Of a stretch of 35,413 nucleotides of DNA, positions 15,035 through 23,706 are shown in pieces. The stretch is from NCBI GenBank assembly GCA_947424995.1, contig CANDYO010000001.1, forward strand, positions 1-35,413, in the 5' to 3' direction. The position numbers and the translations under genes were made by a program. Under the pieces are notes generated by a model. It was not told the DNA's origin, ran no database searches, and worked only from the letters and a program-made list of their open reading frames with translations. Position 1 is the first letter of the stretch. Each line of letters begins with the position of its first letter. This DNA comes from Rickettsiales bacterium (GTDB lineage: Bacteria; Pseudomonadota; Alphaproteobacteria; Rickettsiales; CANDYO01).

Positions 15035-15511
15035 TTATTTCTCTCTTAAAGTTCTAGCTTTTTCTATTTTCCATTCTCTTTCTTTGAGACTGGCTCTCTT
15101 GTCATAGAGATGTTTTCCTTTTGCTAAGGCCAACTCTATTTTTACCTTATTTTTGTTATTTAAATATAATGATAATGGTACCAAAGTATAGCCCTTTGTT
15201 TTTATCTTACCAAGAAATTTATTTAGCTGACGTTTGTGAAGTAGTAATTTTCTTGGTCTTCTAGAGTCATGATTAAATAGCTTGTTAGTTTTTTCATATT
15301 CAGCAACATGAGCGTGAAACAAGAAAATTTCCTCACCAATATTACTAGCAAAAGCTTCATTAAGGCTAACATTACCAGCTCTAATTGACTTAACTTCGCT
15401 GCCCTCAAGCATGATGCCAGCTTCTATAGTCTCTTCAATGAAATATTCATGACGAGCTTTACGATTCTGTGCGATTACTCGCTTAGCTAATGGATTAGTT
15501 TGAGCGGTCAT
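15035..15511 (-). CDS. smpB: SsrA-binding protein SmpB
   Basis: Binds tmRNA and brings it to stalled ribosomes for trans-translation. The 158 residues carry the family's hallmarks: RKARHEYFIEETIEAGIMLE, GSEVKSIRAGNVSLNEAF, the HDSRRPRKLLLHKRQ block and KIELALAKGKHLYDKR near the end, with the basic C-terminal tail that inserts into the mRNA channel. The start overlaps the end of dapA by 17 bp. The tmRNA gene itself is not in the window. Confidence 0.97.
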   Translation of the reverse strand: MTAQTNPLAKRVIAQNRKARHEYFIEETIEAGIMLEGSEVKSIRAGNVSLNEAFASNIGEEIFLFHAHVAEYEKTNKLFNHDSRRPRKLLLHKRQLNKFLGKIKTKGYTLVPLSLYLNNKNKVKIELALAKGKHLYDKRASLKEREWKIEKARTLREK

Positions 15512-16385
15512 ATAATTTTACTTTTAAAGCTTCTAATGTTTCGCGAACTAATTTTTTATTGCTTTCAGATGGTGAAGTTAGAGGCAATCTCAGATCTGCT
15601 GAACATAATTCAAATTGGCTGGCTGCATATTTTACTGCTATTGGATTAGTCTCACAGAATAAGACTTCATTTAGTGGAAGTAACATTGCTTGTAATTCAA
15701 TAGCATCTTTAATTCTATTGTTTTGCCAAAGATGATGTAATTTAACCATTAAAGATGGAACGATATTGGCGGTAACTGAAACTACTCCGACAGCTCCTTG
15801 TGAGTAGTAAGGTAAAGCAAGGACATCATCGCCAGTAACGATTTCAAAATTATCATCGAGTTTTTGTTTTAACTGAGTACATCTAATTGGATTAGCTGAA
15901 CAGTCCTTTAATGCTGTTATTCTTGGAAGTTGAGCAAGTCTAATTATGGTTTCATTATTTATATCAACGCAGGTGCGCCCTGGAGCGTTATAGAGTAGAA
16001 TTGGTACATTAGTCACATCATGAATAGCTTTAAAATGTTGATATAATCCTTCTTGAGATGGCTTGATATAATAAGGTGAGACCAGCATTACGCCATCTAC
16101 TTTTAATTCTTGTGCTTCTTGAGTTAACTCAATACTGTTAAAGGTAGAGTTTAATCCGGTATTGGCGATAATTGGTACTCGCCCTTTTGATATCTTAACA
16201 GCTGCTGAAACTATTTGAATAAACTCTTCTCTGGTTAAACTTTGTCCTTCACCAGTTGAGCCGCCAATTACTAAGCCATGAATACCTGATTCAATTTGCC
16301 AATTGATCATTCGCTCAAAACTTTTAATATCTACTTCTCCATGTTTAAAAGGAGTGATTAAGGCAGTAAAAATACCTTTGAACAT
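15495..16385 (-). CDS. dapA: 4-hydroxy-tetrahydrodipicolinate synthase
   Basis: First committed step of the diaminopimelate/lysine branch: condenses pyruvate with aspartate semialdehyde. The 296-residue TIM barrel has the Schiff-base lysine K160 (ITALKDCSAN), Y132 of the catalytic triad (LLYNAPGR), R137 for carboxylate binding and the GGSTGEGQSL loop at 41-50. The intact catalytic set suggests the cell still makes meso-diaminopimelate for peptidoglycan. It is the first gene of a unit with smpB and ybaB. Confidence 0.96.
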   Translation of the reverse strand: MFKGIFTALITPFKHGEVDIKSFERMINWQIESGIHGLVIGGSTGEGQSLTREEFIQIVSAAVKISKGRVPIIANTGLNSTFNSIELTQEAQELKVDGVMLVSPYYIKPSQEGLYQHFKAIHDVTNVPILLYNAPGRTCVDINNETIIRLAQLPRITALKDCSANPIRCTQLKQKLDDNFEIVTGDDVLALPYYSQGAVGVVSVTANIVPSLMVKLHHLWQNNRIKDAIELQAMLLPLNEVLFCETNPIAVKYAASQFELCSADLRLPLTSPSESNKKLVRETLEALKVKLYDRSN

Positions 16386-16711
16386 AATAAATTACTCTCT
16401 ATAAGGATTATAATATGATTGCTAACAATCTAACTCTAATTCTTTGATTTGTAAATATAAGAGACAGTTAAAAAGAGATATTTGTTTATATAATAGACCA
16501 TTGTGCGATCTAAAATTATTACTTTAAAATATGCGAGGTCGTCATCTTCGTAACCAAGCAAAGCTTAGTTACGAGGATGACGCCTAACTTTAAAAGAGTA
16601 CAGCATTGTATTATTTTGACAGCTTGTTTACATAACATGTTTCATAAGAAGCTGGCTTTAAGTGACGATTTATTGTATAAAATTATGAAAATTTAATAGT
16701 TTGAGGAATTT
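16386..16711 (-). promoter_or_regulatory. 326-bp intergenic region with dapA promoter elements
   Basis: On the minus strand a consensus TATAAT (plus-strand 16407-16412) lies 22 bp upstream of the dapA start. A perfect inverted repeat, GATTG-CTAA-CAATC (16417-16430), lies just upstream where it would block polymerase; no good -35 is visible. The rest holds a palindromic hairpin at 16541-16581 and, before the plus-strand gene, GAGGAA at 16702-16707. Confidence 0.45.
16541..16581 (+). repeat. Short single-hairpin palindromic element
   Basis: GTCATCTTCGTAACCAAGC pairs with GCTTAGTTACGAGGATGAC with two mismatches around an AAA loop. The GTCATC/GATGAC ends match the termini of the longer palindromic elements, so this looks like a minimal unit or a collapsed copy. 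Confidence 0.8.
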
Positions 16712-18592
16712 ATGCTACGTTTTATTATTTGTTTTTTATGTTTGTTGATAACCGGTAGCGCTGAAGCTAAGTGGGCAAGCGTTGAAGAAGCTGCAATTAA
16801 GCAAGATATTTATAACTTGGATATTACGGTGGATAAAGATGGTGCATATAAACAAGTAATAGAGTCTCAATTTGAAATATTAAAAGAAGCTGGTCGTGAA
16901 GAAGCTGCTCATTATACGGTATATTATAATGCTGATAGTGAAAAAGTTGAAATTTTAGAAGCAAAAACTATCTATCAAGGTAAAGAATATAAAATTGATA
17001 AGAAATTTATTGAAGATAAACCACTAGCAAATGTTGGTTATGGGTTTGATCAAAGCCATCAAATTTTGCTTGCTTTTCCAAAAGCAGAAGTTGGTGCTAA
17101 AATATATTTAAAATATAATAGAGCTACCTTAAAATCTCCATTAGATAATTTCTTCGATGTATTGCTGGATTTTGGTTATAGAGAATGGATCACTAGTGCT
17201 AATATCAAGATAAAATCAGCAATAGCATTGCATATGTTGGTCAATGATCCTGAGAAAGCATTAAAAATTACTAGAGATAGAGAAGATAGTTTTCATGATA
17301 TAGAAATTACTCTGACTAAGGAGCTATACAGAGCAGTTATAAATGAATCAAGTAACAGCCTCTTTGATGAAAAAATGGCTACTTATGTTTCCATATCAAG
17401 TATTAAAAAATGGGAAGATTTATCGATGCTTATTAGCAAGCAAAATTATAACAAGTTCTATAAACAAACTCTGCCAGATACTTATCTAGAGATTATGCAA
17501 GAAGCATCTAAAGGGCAAAGTGAAGTAGAGCAAATAAATATAGTAACCTCTAGACTTAATGATAAAATTCAGTTTATGAGTGATGCACGCTCAATCAATG
17601 GGCGCTTTATGCCAAGAGATTTAGAGCAAACTAGCAAAAGCCAATTAGGTGATTGTAAAGATTTTTCAGCAGCAACTTTAGCAATTTTAAATAAGATGGG
17701 CTATAAAGTGCAATTTGCTTTAATTATGCGTGGAGAAGGAAGTTTTTTTCCTATCACTTTGCCAGAAATGAGAGCGTTTAATCATGTTATAGTTAAGGTA
17801 ACTGCTAAAGATGGGAAGATATATTGGATAGATCCAACTAATATCCAAAGTATGGCTGATGGGATTTTTCCAGATATTGCTAATAAGCCAGTATTGGTAT
17901 TGGATAGTGAGCAGCCGATTTATGAAAAGACACCACAAGTTAATCCTAGCCATGCTCAGTTTATCCATAATTTAATTATCGAGAAGATTGGCGATAATAA
18001 AATTATCGAGAAAGGTAATGTTACTCTTAAAAATGAAGAAGCCGCTCCTTTGACTGCGATTGAGTTATATTCTTCTAAGGAAAGCATCAGTAATATTGTT
18101 TTCTCAAGTCTTAGCGGAACTAATTTAAGTGATGATAATGAGAAAAATATTACCTTACCAGATCTTAAATCAAGAATAGTAAAGGATATTTCAATTGATT
18201 ATTCTTATGTACAAGAAAATAAATTATTTAAAACTAATTTAGGTCAAGCTTTTAAATTGAGTTATAATAAATTTGGCTTATCTGATTATATCCATATTCC
18301 TCAAGATGCGGTAACGGATATTTATATAGGTAATCCGTATAGCTTTAAGAGGCAAACTATTTTTAAGAATATAGATGTAAAAAATGCTGAAGCACTAAAT
18401 GTAGAGATTGATAATAAATGGTTATCTCTTTCTCGCAAATTATCCTTTAAGGATCGTAATTTAACTATCGATGAAATTATTATCGTAAAGCAAAGTTTAA
18501 TTCCTAATAGCGATCTAAAAACCCCTGAGTTTCTTATTTTAAAGCAAGAATTAGAACAGAATTATAGAGATGTTTCCATAGTTTTTAATTAA
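16712..18592 (+). CDS. Exported DUF3857 / transglutaminase-like protein
   Basis: 626 residues with a signal peptide (LRFIICFLCLLITGSAEA, likely cut before K20). The N-terminal ~220 residues match the DUF3857 beta-rich layout (KQVIESQFEILKEAGREEA, ILEAKTIYQGKEYKID). A transglutaminase-like papain fold follows, with candidate catalytic C315 (LGDCKDFSAA), H358 (AFNHVIV) and D374 (YWIDPTN). The C-terminal ~200 residues are beta-rich. Such proteins are periplasmic or surface-located and may act as peptidases or cross-linking enzymes; substrates are unknown. ATG 16712 is supported by GAGGAA just upstream. It appears to be monocistronic. Confidence 0.85.
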   Translation: MLRFIICFLCLLITGSAEAKWASVEEAAIKQDIYNLDITVDKDGAYKQVIESQFEILKEAGREEAAHYTVYYNADSEKVEILEAKTIYQGKEYKIDKKFIEDKPLANVGYGFDQSHQILLAFPKAEVGAKIYLKYNRATLKSPLDNFFDVLLDFGYREWITSANIKIKSAIALHMLVNDPEKALKITRDREDSFHDIEITLTKELYRAVINESSNSLFDEKMATYVSISSIKKWEDLSMLISKQNYNKFYKQTLPDTYLEIMQEASKGQSEVEQINIVTSRLNDKIQFMSDARSINGRFMPRDLEQTSKSQLGDCKDFSAATLAILNKMGYKVQFALIMRGEGSFFPITLPEMRAFNHVIVKVTAKDGKIYWIDPTNIQSMADGIFPDIANKPVLVLDSEQPIYEKTPQVNPSHAQFIHNLIIEKIGDNKIIEKGNVTLKNEEAAPLTAIELYSSKESISNIVFSSLSGTNLSDDNEKNITLPDLKSRIVKDISIDYSYVQENKLFKTNLGQAFKLSYNKFGLSDYIHIPQDAVTDIYIGNPYSFKRQTIFKNIDVKNAEALNVEIDNKWLSLSRKLSFKDRNLTIDEIIIVKQSLIPNSDLKTPEFLILKQELEQNYRDVSIVFN

Positions 18593-18633
18593 GAGCTTTA
18601 TATCCAAGGGTTAAATTATCTTAATAATATATA

Positions 18634-18664
18634 TTGACTAACCAAAAGTAATAGTTAGTATGAT
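18634..18664 (+). promoter_or_regulatory. Promoter of the ankyrin gene
   Basis: TTGACT (18634-18639) precedes TATGAT (18659-18664) by 19 bp, or TAGTAT (18656-18661) by 16 bp. A strong ribosome site (AGGAGA, 18708-18713) lies seven bases before ATG 18720. Confidence 0.5.
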
Positions 18665-18719
18665 CTTCTCACGGAAGATAGAGCAGAGAAAATAACAATT
18701 TATATTTAGGAGAAAGCAA

Positions 18720-21032
18720 ATGGCTACAGATGAAAATGGTAATACTGATCTAATGCAGGCAGTATTAGGTAGAAATATTTCTGAGATAAACAGACTTACC
18801 GGCATAATAAGTGATGAAGAAAAAGAAGCTGTAAATAACAAAGGTTATACAGCATTAATGCTTGCTACCATACATGGTCTTTTAAAAGAAATGCAAGCAT
18901 TGATAAATGGTGGTGTGGATATTGAAACAACTGACTCTAGAGGTTATACAGCTTTACTTATAGGCGCTGAGCAAAATATGCTTGAATCTTTAGAAAAGCT
19001 TAGAGAAAATGGCGCAAATATGAGAGCGCTAAATGAGTTTGGTCAGACGGGCATAATGATCGCAGCTGAATTAAATCATCTTGATGCTATAGAGGTTCTT
19101 ACAGAGATAGAAAGCGAAGAAAATACGGAAATCATGGAAATTACGGATGGCCGAGGCTATACCGCCATAATGCTTGCTGCTGAGCAAGGTCATGCTCCTG
19201 CTACAAGAGTGTTACGAGCTAATGGAGCAAATGTAAACGCTGTGGATAACAGAGGCTATAATGCTGTAATGATTGCTGCTGAATTAGATCATGCTAATGT
19301 CATCGAAGCGCTCGCCGAAGATATGTCTACAGAGGAAGGAGAAGATCTGGGTGTAGACCTAGAAGCTAGAAGTAATGAAGATTATACAGCTACAATGATT
19401 GCTGCTAAAAAGAATAAAGTAGCAGCTTTAAAAGTTCTCTTAGATAATGACGCTAATGTTGATGCTAGAACTTATGATGGAGGTCTAACCGCTTTAATTA
19501 TTGCGCTTCAAAGAAATAAGACTGAAGCAGCCTTATTGCTTTTAGAATATGGAGCTTCTGTGAATTCTGTAGAAGGAAGTGATGAAGGTTCTTCAGAGGA
19601 AGGAAGTGATGAAGGTTCTTCGGAGAAAGAAAGTGATGAAAATTCTGTAAAGGATGATGGTTTAAGGCCACTAATGTGCGCTTCGCATCATGGTAATATT
19701 GATATGATTAAAAGGCTTATGGCCAAAGGAGCTAATATTAATGATGTAAGTGGAGGTGAAAGTGGAGGTGGTGAATCTGCTCTCTCAGCTGCAGTTGAGG
19801 CAAAAAAAATAGAAGCTATTGAATTTCTTGCAGCTAATGGTGCTGAAGTAAGTGAGGTATATGAAAATGAAGAGTTAGATAGGATTATTGTTGCTAATCA
19901 GCCAATTTTTTATTTATTAAATACTGCAGAAATTATTGATAGAATTTTTGCTGGCGAAGAATTAGCAGAACAAGAAGAAGAATTTATTACCAACGTCAAT
20001 AATCAATTTAATTGGGATTTAGCAGCTAAACGTTTGGTGTCTTTATGCATTATAAATAGTGAAGGTGATATAGATAAGGCTGAGCAATTATTTCGTGATA
20101 GTTTTCCTCGTTGGTCACGCATAGCAAGAGAAGATATTAATCTAAGTGAAGTTATTGCAGAGTTATTATCAATTCCAACTGACTATTTAAACCTAGGGCA
20201 TGTAGAAACTCTTGGTCATCTTCGCGTCATTAGCGAATCTTTATATGAAGATGCTGTTGGTCCAGTATATAAAAAAAGGGCTCGTGAGGATGATTGGATG
20301 ACATTGCCAAGAAGACAGTATGTAAGAACTGATAGAGATGAAGAAGACGAAGAAAGCCAATCATCTACGGAGATTGATGAAGATAATGTAAGTGATGGAG
20401 AAGATGATCCTGAAGAATTATCTGGCGAAGAAGGTGAAAATGATGCTAATGATACACTAGCTTCGGGACAGATTATCACTGATGGTAATACTCAGGCTAC
20501 TCAACAAGGAAGCTCTTCATTAAACACGCTAAGCGATGAGCAAGAGAAAGCTGAGAAGCAAATCGTAATAGTGGAAACTAAAGTTGAAGATAATGTTGAT
20601 CTTAATACATGGCTTGAAACTATGTTTGCTGGTTGGGGAGATATGCCACAATGGATGCAAGATAACATTATTAACTCATCCCCTGTGCAAGCTATACTTC
20701 AATCCATAACAGAAAAAGAAGCTATATATAATCCTAAATCTATAGCAGATAAATTTGCAGAAATATTTGTTATTGAAAAGAGAGATGATGAAAGCGAATC
20801 TACTCAAGATAATAGTAACGAAAAAGCTACTTGTGCAAAAGTTCCTTTGGAATTAGTTGATGCAAGCTTTATGGATAATGCATATAAAGTAGGTACTGTT
20901 ATTGTACCGATATTAGCTGGGTGTCTTTTTCCAGCAATAGCTTCAGGTGCATTTGGTAAAATGCCTTTTGGAAGTCTAGTGGAAGCGGTTTCAGATATAA
21001 TTGGTGAAATTACATTTTTAGAGCTGCAGTAG
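18720..21032 (+). CDS. Ankyrin-repeat protein, candidate host-directed effector
   Basis: 770 residues. About nine ankyrin repeats fill residues ~1-385, with the typical GYTALMLA / GADVN pattern (GYTAIMLAAEQGHAPATRVL, ANGANVNAVDNRGYNAVMIA). They are interrupted near 285-311 by a Ser/Glu-rich linker made of repeated EGSDEGSSE. A helical region follows, then a basic cluster KKRAR near residue 520 that fits a monopartite nuclear-localisation pattern, directly followed by a very acidic stretch (~540-575). The C-terminus has a hydrophobic segment (VGTVIVPILAGCLFPAIASG). There is no N-terminal signal, as is usual for type IV-secreted effectors. Host targeting is inference. It is a single gene with its own promoter. 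Confidence 0.88.
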   Translation: MATDENGNTDLMQAVLGRNISEINRLTGIISDEEKEAVNNKGYTALMLATIHGLLKEMQALINGGVDIETTDSRGYTALLIGAEQNMLESLEKLRENGANMRALNEFGQTGIMIAAELNHLDAIEVLTEIESEENTEIMEITDGRGYTAIMLAAEQGHAPATRVLRANGANVNAVDNRGYNAVMIAAELDHANVIEALAEDMSTEEGEDLGVDLEARSNEDYTATMIAAKKNKVAALKVLLDNDANVDARTYDGGLTALIIALQRNKTEAALLLLEYGASVNSVEGSDEGSSEEGSDEGSSEKESDENSVKDDGLRPLMCASHHGNIDMIKRLMAKGANINDVSGGESGGGESALSAAVEAKKIEAIEFLAANGAEVSEVYENEELDRIIVANQPIFYLLNTAEIIDRIFAGEELAEQEEEFITNVNNQFNWDLAAKRLVSLCIINSEGDIDKAEQLFRDSFPRWSRIAREDINLSEVIAELLSIPTDYLNLGHVETLGHLRVISESLYEDAVGPVYKKRAREDDWMTLPRRQYVRTDRDEEDEESQSSTEIDEDNVSDGEDDPEELSGEEGENDANDTLASGQIITDGNTQATQQGSSSLNTLSDEQEKAEKQIVIVETKVEDNVDLNTWLETMFAGWGDMPQWMQDNIINSSPVQAILQSITEKEAIYNPKSIADKFAEIFVIEKRDDESESTQDNSNEKATCAKVPLELVDASFMDNAYKVGTVIVPILAGCLFPAIASGAFGKMPFGSLVEAVSDIIGEITFLELQ
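19572..19652 (+). repeat. 27-bp tandem repeat in the ankyrin gene
   Basis: Two near-identical 27-bp units (19572-19598 and 19599-19625) encode EGSDEGSSE, and a third degenerate unit (19626-19652) encodes KESDENSVK. They form a flexible acidic linker between ankyrin repeats. Confidence 0.85.
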
Positions 21033-21082
21033 AAGCAGTCTAGCGCTGCTTTTTGTCTTAAAGTTAAAATCGACGTCATTTT

Positions 21083-21100
21083 CGCCAAGCTAGCTTGGCG
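21083..21100 (+). repeat. Perfect 18-bp palindrome between convergent genes
   Basis: CGCCAAGCTAGCTTGGCG is fully self-complementary and preceded by GACGTCATTTT. There is no T tract on the exit side of either strand, so it is not a standard terminator. The GACGTCAT lead-in resembles the ends of the palindromic elements, so it may be a decayed half-unit that now ends transcripts from both sides. Confidence 0.6.
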
Positions 21101-21128
21101 AGAATTTAAAAAAAAATCGTAATGTCTT

Positions 21129-21548
21129 TTAATTAAAGCATGCGCTTAAATCATCAGATGCGCCAAGTTCTTGCAGGTTTTTTACCAATTCAAAAATATC
21201 TGGTGTATAAAGATTTCCACTAAAGTAATCTTCTGAAGTTAAATATTCATGTACTTTTTCATCAGAGTTCATTAACTCTAAAAGGAATTTTGCATTTGGT
21301 GTTTGGCTGTGATCAATAGCGTTAGTCGAAAAATCAAGTTTATATTGAAAAACGCCTCTGAGAGCATGCACTGCATGTGGAGAAGCTGTTTCTGAATCAT
21401 ATCTTAATATGGCTTGTATAGAGCATTCCAACGCAAGGCTTGATTTACCTTGAGTCATGTAATTTGTAGTCAATTCGTAAATATATTGGTCGCCACCGCC
21501 ATTTTTAAACGCTTCTATTAAATTTTCATTAGAAGTTATGATAGCCAT
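21129..21548 (-). CDS. Unknown small soluble protein
   Basis: 139 residues, mostly helical, with no signal peptide or membrane segment. The middle (MTQGKSSLALECSIQAILRY, SPHAVHALRGVFQY) could form helical hairpins similar to a TPR pair, but no repeat is clear. The start is supported by GGAG eight bases upstream. It is followed by a palindrome at 21083-21100 and preceded by the lipoprotein gene on the same strand, 52 bp away. No family recognised. Confidence 0.65.
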   Translation of the reverse strand: MAIITSNENLIEAFKNGGGDQYIYELTTNYMTQGKSSLALECSIQAILRYDSETASPHAVHALRGVFQYKLDFSTNAIDHSQTPNAKFLLELMNSDEKVHEYLTSEDYFSGNLYTPDIFELVKNLQELGASDDLSACFN

Positions 21549-21600
21549 ACTTATTTCTCCATATAATTTTTTGTAATAGTTTTAAAATTATTTTTTAACA

Positions 21601-22386
21601 TTATTTTTTAACATCTTTTTTAGGAAGAGGTTTTGGTTTAATTGGCATATTTCTAGCTTGTAGAGGTTTAAGAATGTCAGCAATCATTCCATCTATGCGT
21701 TTAATATCGTCTTTATCTGTTTGAGTGCCATTAAATAAACCTAATATGCTATGTCCCATATTACTCCATAATAAGTTACCATTCTTAGCATCGATAATTG
21801 CAATTAGCATAGTTGCAGAATCAGAGTTATCAAGGGCATTAGAGTATCCAGTGAGCATGGCTCCAATAAAATCAGCTGTTCTGGCGCCATTAGTTTTGAT
21901 GGCTCCACTATAGTCAGTGATCAATATTAGATCACTATGAGTTTTTTCACCTAATTCGATAGCTATTTTGCCTAAATTTTGGTTAATAGAAAATGCTTTT
22001 TCCTCTTCCCATCTAGCTGGAGTATATAATTCTTTACTGACTAGAGCATATTCATCTCTAAGCGGCATTACTAAGTTATTAAGATGCTGTTCGGCAATCG
22101 TTTTTTTATGTAATAGTTGAACTCTATATCCTTTCTCTGCAATAGCTGCAACCATTTGTCTTTGGATTAAATCTTCCAAATTAAACTCGTAATCATACAT
22201 TTTTTCTTTGCTGCCGAAAGCTCCTACGGTATGAATAGTAGCCACTGGAGGAATGATCAATACTTCATTATGTCTAATTATTTCAGTTTCATAGCCCGCA
22301 TGATAACGCTCTAAAGTTGTAGGTTTAGCACAACCTATGGTGGACATAATAATGAAGGCTAGAAAAAATATATTTAAAAGACGCAT
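21601..22386 (-). CDS. Unknown lipoprotein
   Basis: 261 residues from ATG 22386; an in-frame TTG nine bases further upstream is less likely. A lipoprotein signal peptide ends in TIGC with acylated cysteine C19. The mature part alternates helices and strands (EVLIIPPVATIHTVGAFGSK, AIAEKGYRVQLL, HSDLILITDYSGAI, ATMLIAIIDAKNGNLLWSN). The 'resistance-type' pattern of computing and exposing a beta-sheet domain recalls CsgG/DUF799-type periplasmic lipoproteins, but the match is weak. The C-terminus is lysine/proline-rich. It follows the SlyB-like lipoprotein gene on the same strand. Confidence 0.75.
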   Translation of the reverse strand: MRLLNIFFLAFIIMSTIGCAKPTTLERYHAGYETEIIRHNEVLIIPPVATIHTVGAFGSKEKMYDYEFNLEDLIQRQMVAAIAEKGYRVQLLHKKTIAEQHLNNLVMPLRDEYALVSKELYTPARWEEEKAFSINQNLGKIAIELGEKTHSDLILITDYSGAIKTNGARTADFIGAMLTGYSNALDNSDSATMLIAIIDAKNGNLLWSNMGHSILGLFNGTQTDKDDIKRIDGMIADILKPLQARNMPIKPKPLPKKDVKK

Positions 22387-22415
22387 AAAACTCAACCATT
22401 AAATAAGGTTATACC

Positions 22416-22435
22416 CATGCTCATTTAAGAGCATG
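22416..22435 (-). terminator. Hairpin between the two lipoprotein genes
   Basis: CATGCTC (22416-22422) pairs perfectly with GAGCATG (22429-22435) around ATTTAA. It lies 14 bases past the SlyB-like stop codon. No T tract follows, so it may be a weak terminator or an mRNA-processing stem between co-transcribed genes. Confidence 0.4.
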
Positions 22436-22449
22436 AATGGGAGGGTTAA

Positions 22450-22983
22450 TTATTTCGCAGCAATAACTCTGGTGCGTTTATCAGAGAAAATAATATATAC
22501 TTTTTGTCCTACTGGAAGTGGATTATCAACGCCTTGAACAACAGTTACTAGACCGCTAGTAGTTGCAGAAGAAATTGCATTGCGCATTGAAGCACTTCCA
22601 CCGTAGTAATTATCTTTTAAGTTAGTAGTATCCACTTTTACTATATATTCTAAGCCTTTACTTTCGCCTAGTTTTTGTTGTAATGCAGCTCCACCTAAGC
22701 CGCCAGCTATTGCTCCACCAACAGTAGCTATGCTGTTGCCACGTCCAACACTATCAGCTATTACGCCTCCTAAAATTCCTCCCGCTAGCATTCCACCCAT
22801 GTTATCAGACATTTTATCGGTATCTTTAACAGTGACTGGACGAACGTCTACAATATGACCTTCAAGAGTTGAGCTTAAAGTTGAATCGCTAGTATATGTA
22901 TTACTTGACAGATCACGAGCACAACTAGATAAAAGTGTTGATAAAGCGATAAATAGCATTAGATTGCGAAAAAATATTTTCAT
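22450..22983 (-). CDS. SlyB-like glycine-zipper outer-membrane lipoprotein (17-kDa antigen type)
   Basis: 177 residues. The signal peptide ends in LSSC with acylated C21. Residues ~60-105 form a glycine zipper of two membrane hairpins (GGMLAGGILGGVIADSVG, then VGGAIAGGLGGAALQQ), as in SlyB/Pcp lipoproteins and the rickettsial 17-kDa surface antigen. The C-terminal part (YIVKVDT, GVDNPLPVGQKVYIIFSDK) matches the small beta domain of SlyB. These lipoproteins stabilise the outer membrane. Similarity to the 17-kDa antigen is at the fold level only. Confidence 0.85.
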   Translation of the reverse strand: MKIFFRNLMLFIALSTLLSSCARDLSSNTYTSDSTLSSTLEGHIVDVRPVTVKDTDKMSDNMGGMLAGGILGGVIADSVGRGNSIATVGGAIAGGLGGAALQQKLGESKGLEYIVKVDTTNLKDNYYGGSASMRNAISSATTSGLVTVVQGVDNPLPVGQKVYIIFSDKRTRVIAAK

Positions 22984-23121
22984 ATAAGATCCTATGATTG
23001 ATGATGTTAAGCCTAATATTATTGTTATGTAATATAACTTATAGATAAAATTTTGTAAACTAATAAATTTTTTGAAATAACTGCAATTATTAATGACAAT
23101 TTTAAAAATCTATAGTAAACA

Positions 23122-23364
23122 ATGTCTCAAATTATTAATGATATTAAAAATATGACCATAAATAAAAAAGCCCTTTTTCAATCTGCTACTAATATTGCTT
23201 TGGTGATAACAAGAGAAAAAAAGCCTTATGAAGCTATTTTTAAGTTAAGTGCAATATTTAGTAAATACTTAGTTAATAAATTTGAAGGTATAGATTTAAG
23301 ACTTCCTGATGAATCTTTTGGACCGATTAAGCCATTATTTAAAGATGATTATGATGATTTTTAA
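23122..23364 (+). CDS. Unknown 80-residue protein ending at a 129-bp repeat
   Basis: The protein is helical with a basic N-terminal half and an acidic tail (FKDDYDDF). There is no signal peptide and no family is recognised. No clear ribosome site is visible before ATG 23122, so the start is uncertain. The TAA stop shares its last base with the first base of the 129-bp repeat, exactly as for the small gene at 25239. Confidence 0.5.
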   Translation: MSQIINDIKNMTINKKALFQSATNIALVITREKKPYEAIFKLSAIFSKYLVNKFEGIDLRLPDESFGPIKPLFKDDYDDF

Positions 23365-23492
23365 TACCAATTCCCATAATTAATTATACTTATCTAATTT
23401 ATCATCTATTCAGGTGCTCACCTACTAAAATGTAGGCTGCATCCCTTCACGATTCAAATAGAATAAGTCTATTTTAATTCTGGAAATGGTAT
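23364..23492 (+). repeat. 129-bp structured repeat, copy 1
   Basis: Ends ATACCAATTCC and GGAAATGGTAT are inverted repeats with one mismatch. Inside, ACTTAT (23388-23393) pairs with ATAAGT (23463-23468), TCTATT (23405-23410) with AATAGA (23457-23462) and CCTAC with GTAGG around TAAAAT. It is about 93% identical to copy 2 at 25466-25594, without gaps. It is unrelated to the GTCAC/GTCAT palindromic elements. Confidence 0.92.
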
Positions 23493-23540
23493 AGGTTAGT
23501 GGGATTTGAGTGGAAAATAGTGTAAAAATAATGCGATGAT

Positions 23541-23658
23541 GTCACCCTTGGACGAGCAAAGCGAAGTCCGAGGGTCCAGATTAAATATCTTACAGCTTTG
23601 AATGTTTAAGGATTTTAAAAGATTTCAACTGGACCCTCGGCCTACGGCCAAGGGTGAC
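23541..23658 (+). mobile_element. Full-length palindromic element, GTCACCC type
   Basis: The outer arms GTCACCCTTGG (23541-23551) and CCAAGGGTGAC (23648-23658) are perfect. The inner arms GAGGGTCCAG and CTGGACCCTC face each other across a ~49-bp AT-rich spacer. Each half has its own small hairpin (GGAC...GTCC around GCAAAGC on the left; GGCC-TAC-GGCC on the right). This two-half structure is like a REPIN. Confidence 0.9.
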
Positions 23659-23706
23659 GCCTATTATTGACTTTAGATTAAAAACCATCTTTTAGTAATT
23701 AAATGT

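Noticed and set aside
20216..20479. 87-residue minus-strand serine-rich frame
   Set aside because: It is the reverse of the acidic GAA/GAT-rich stretch of the ankyrin gene.
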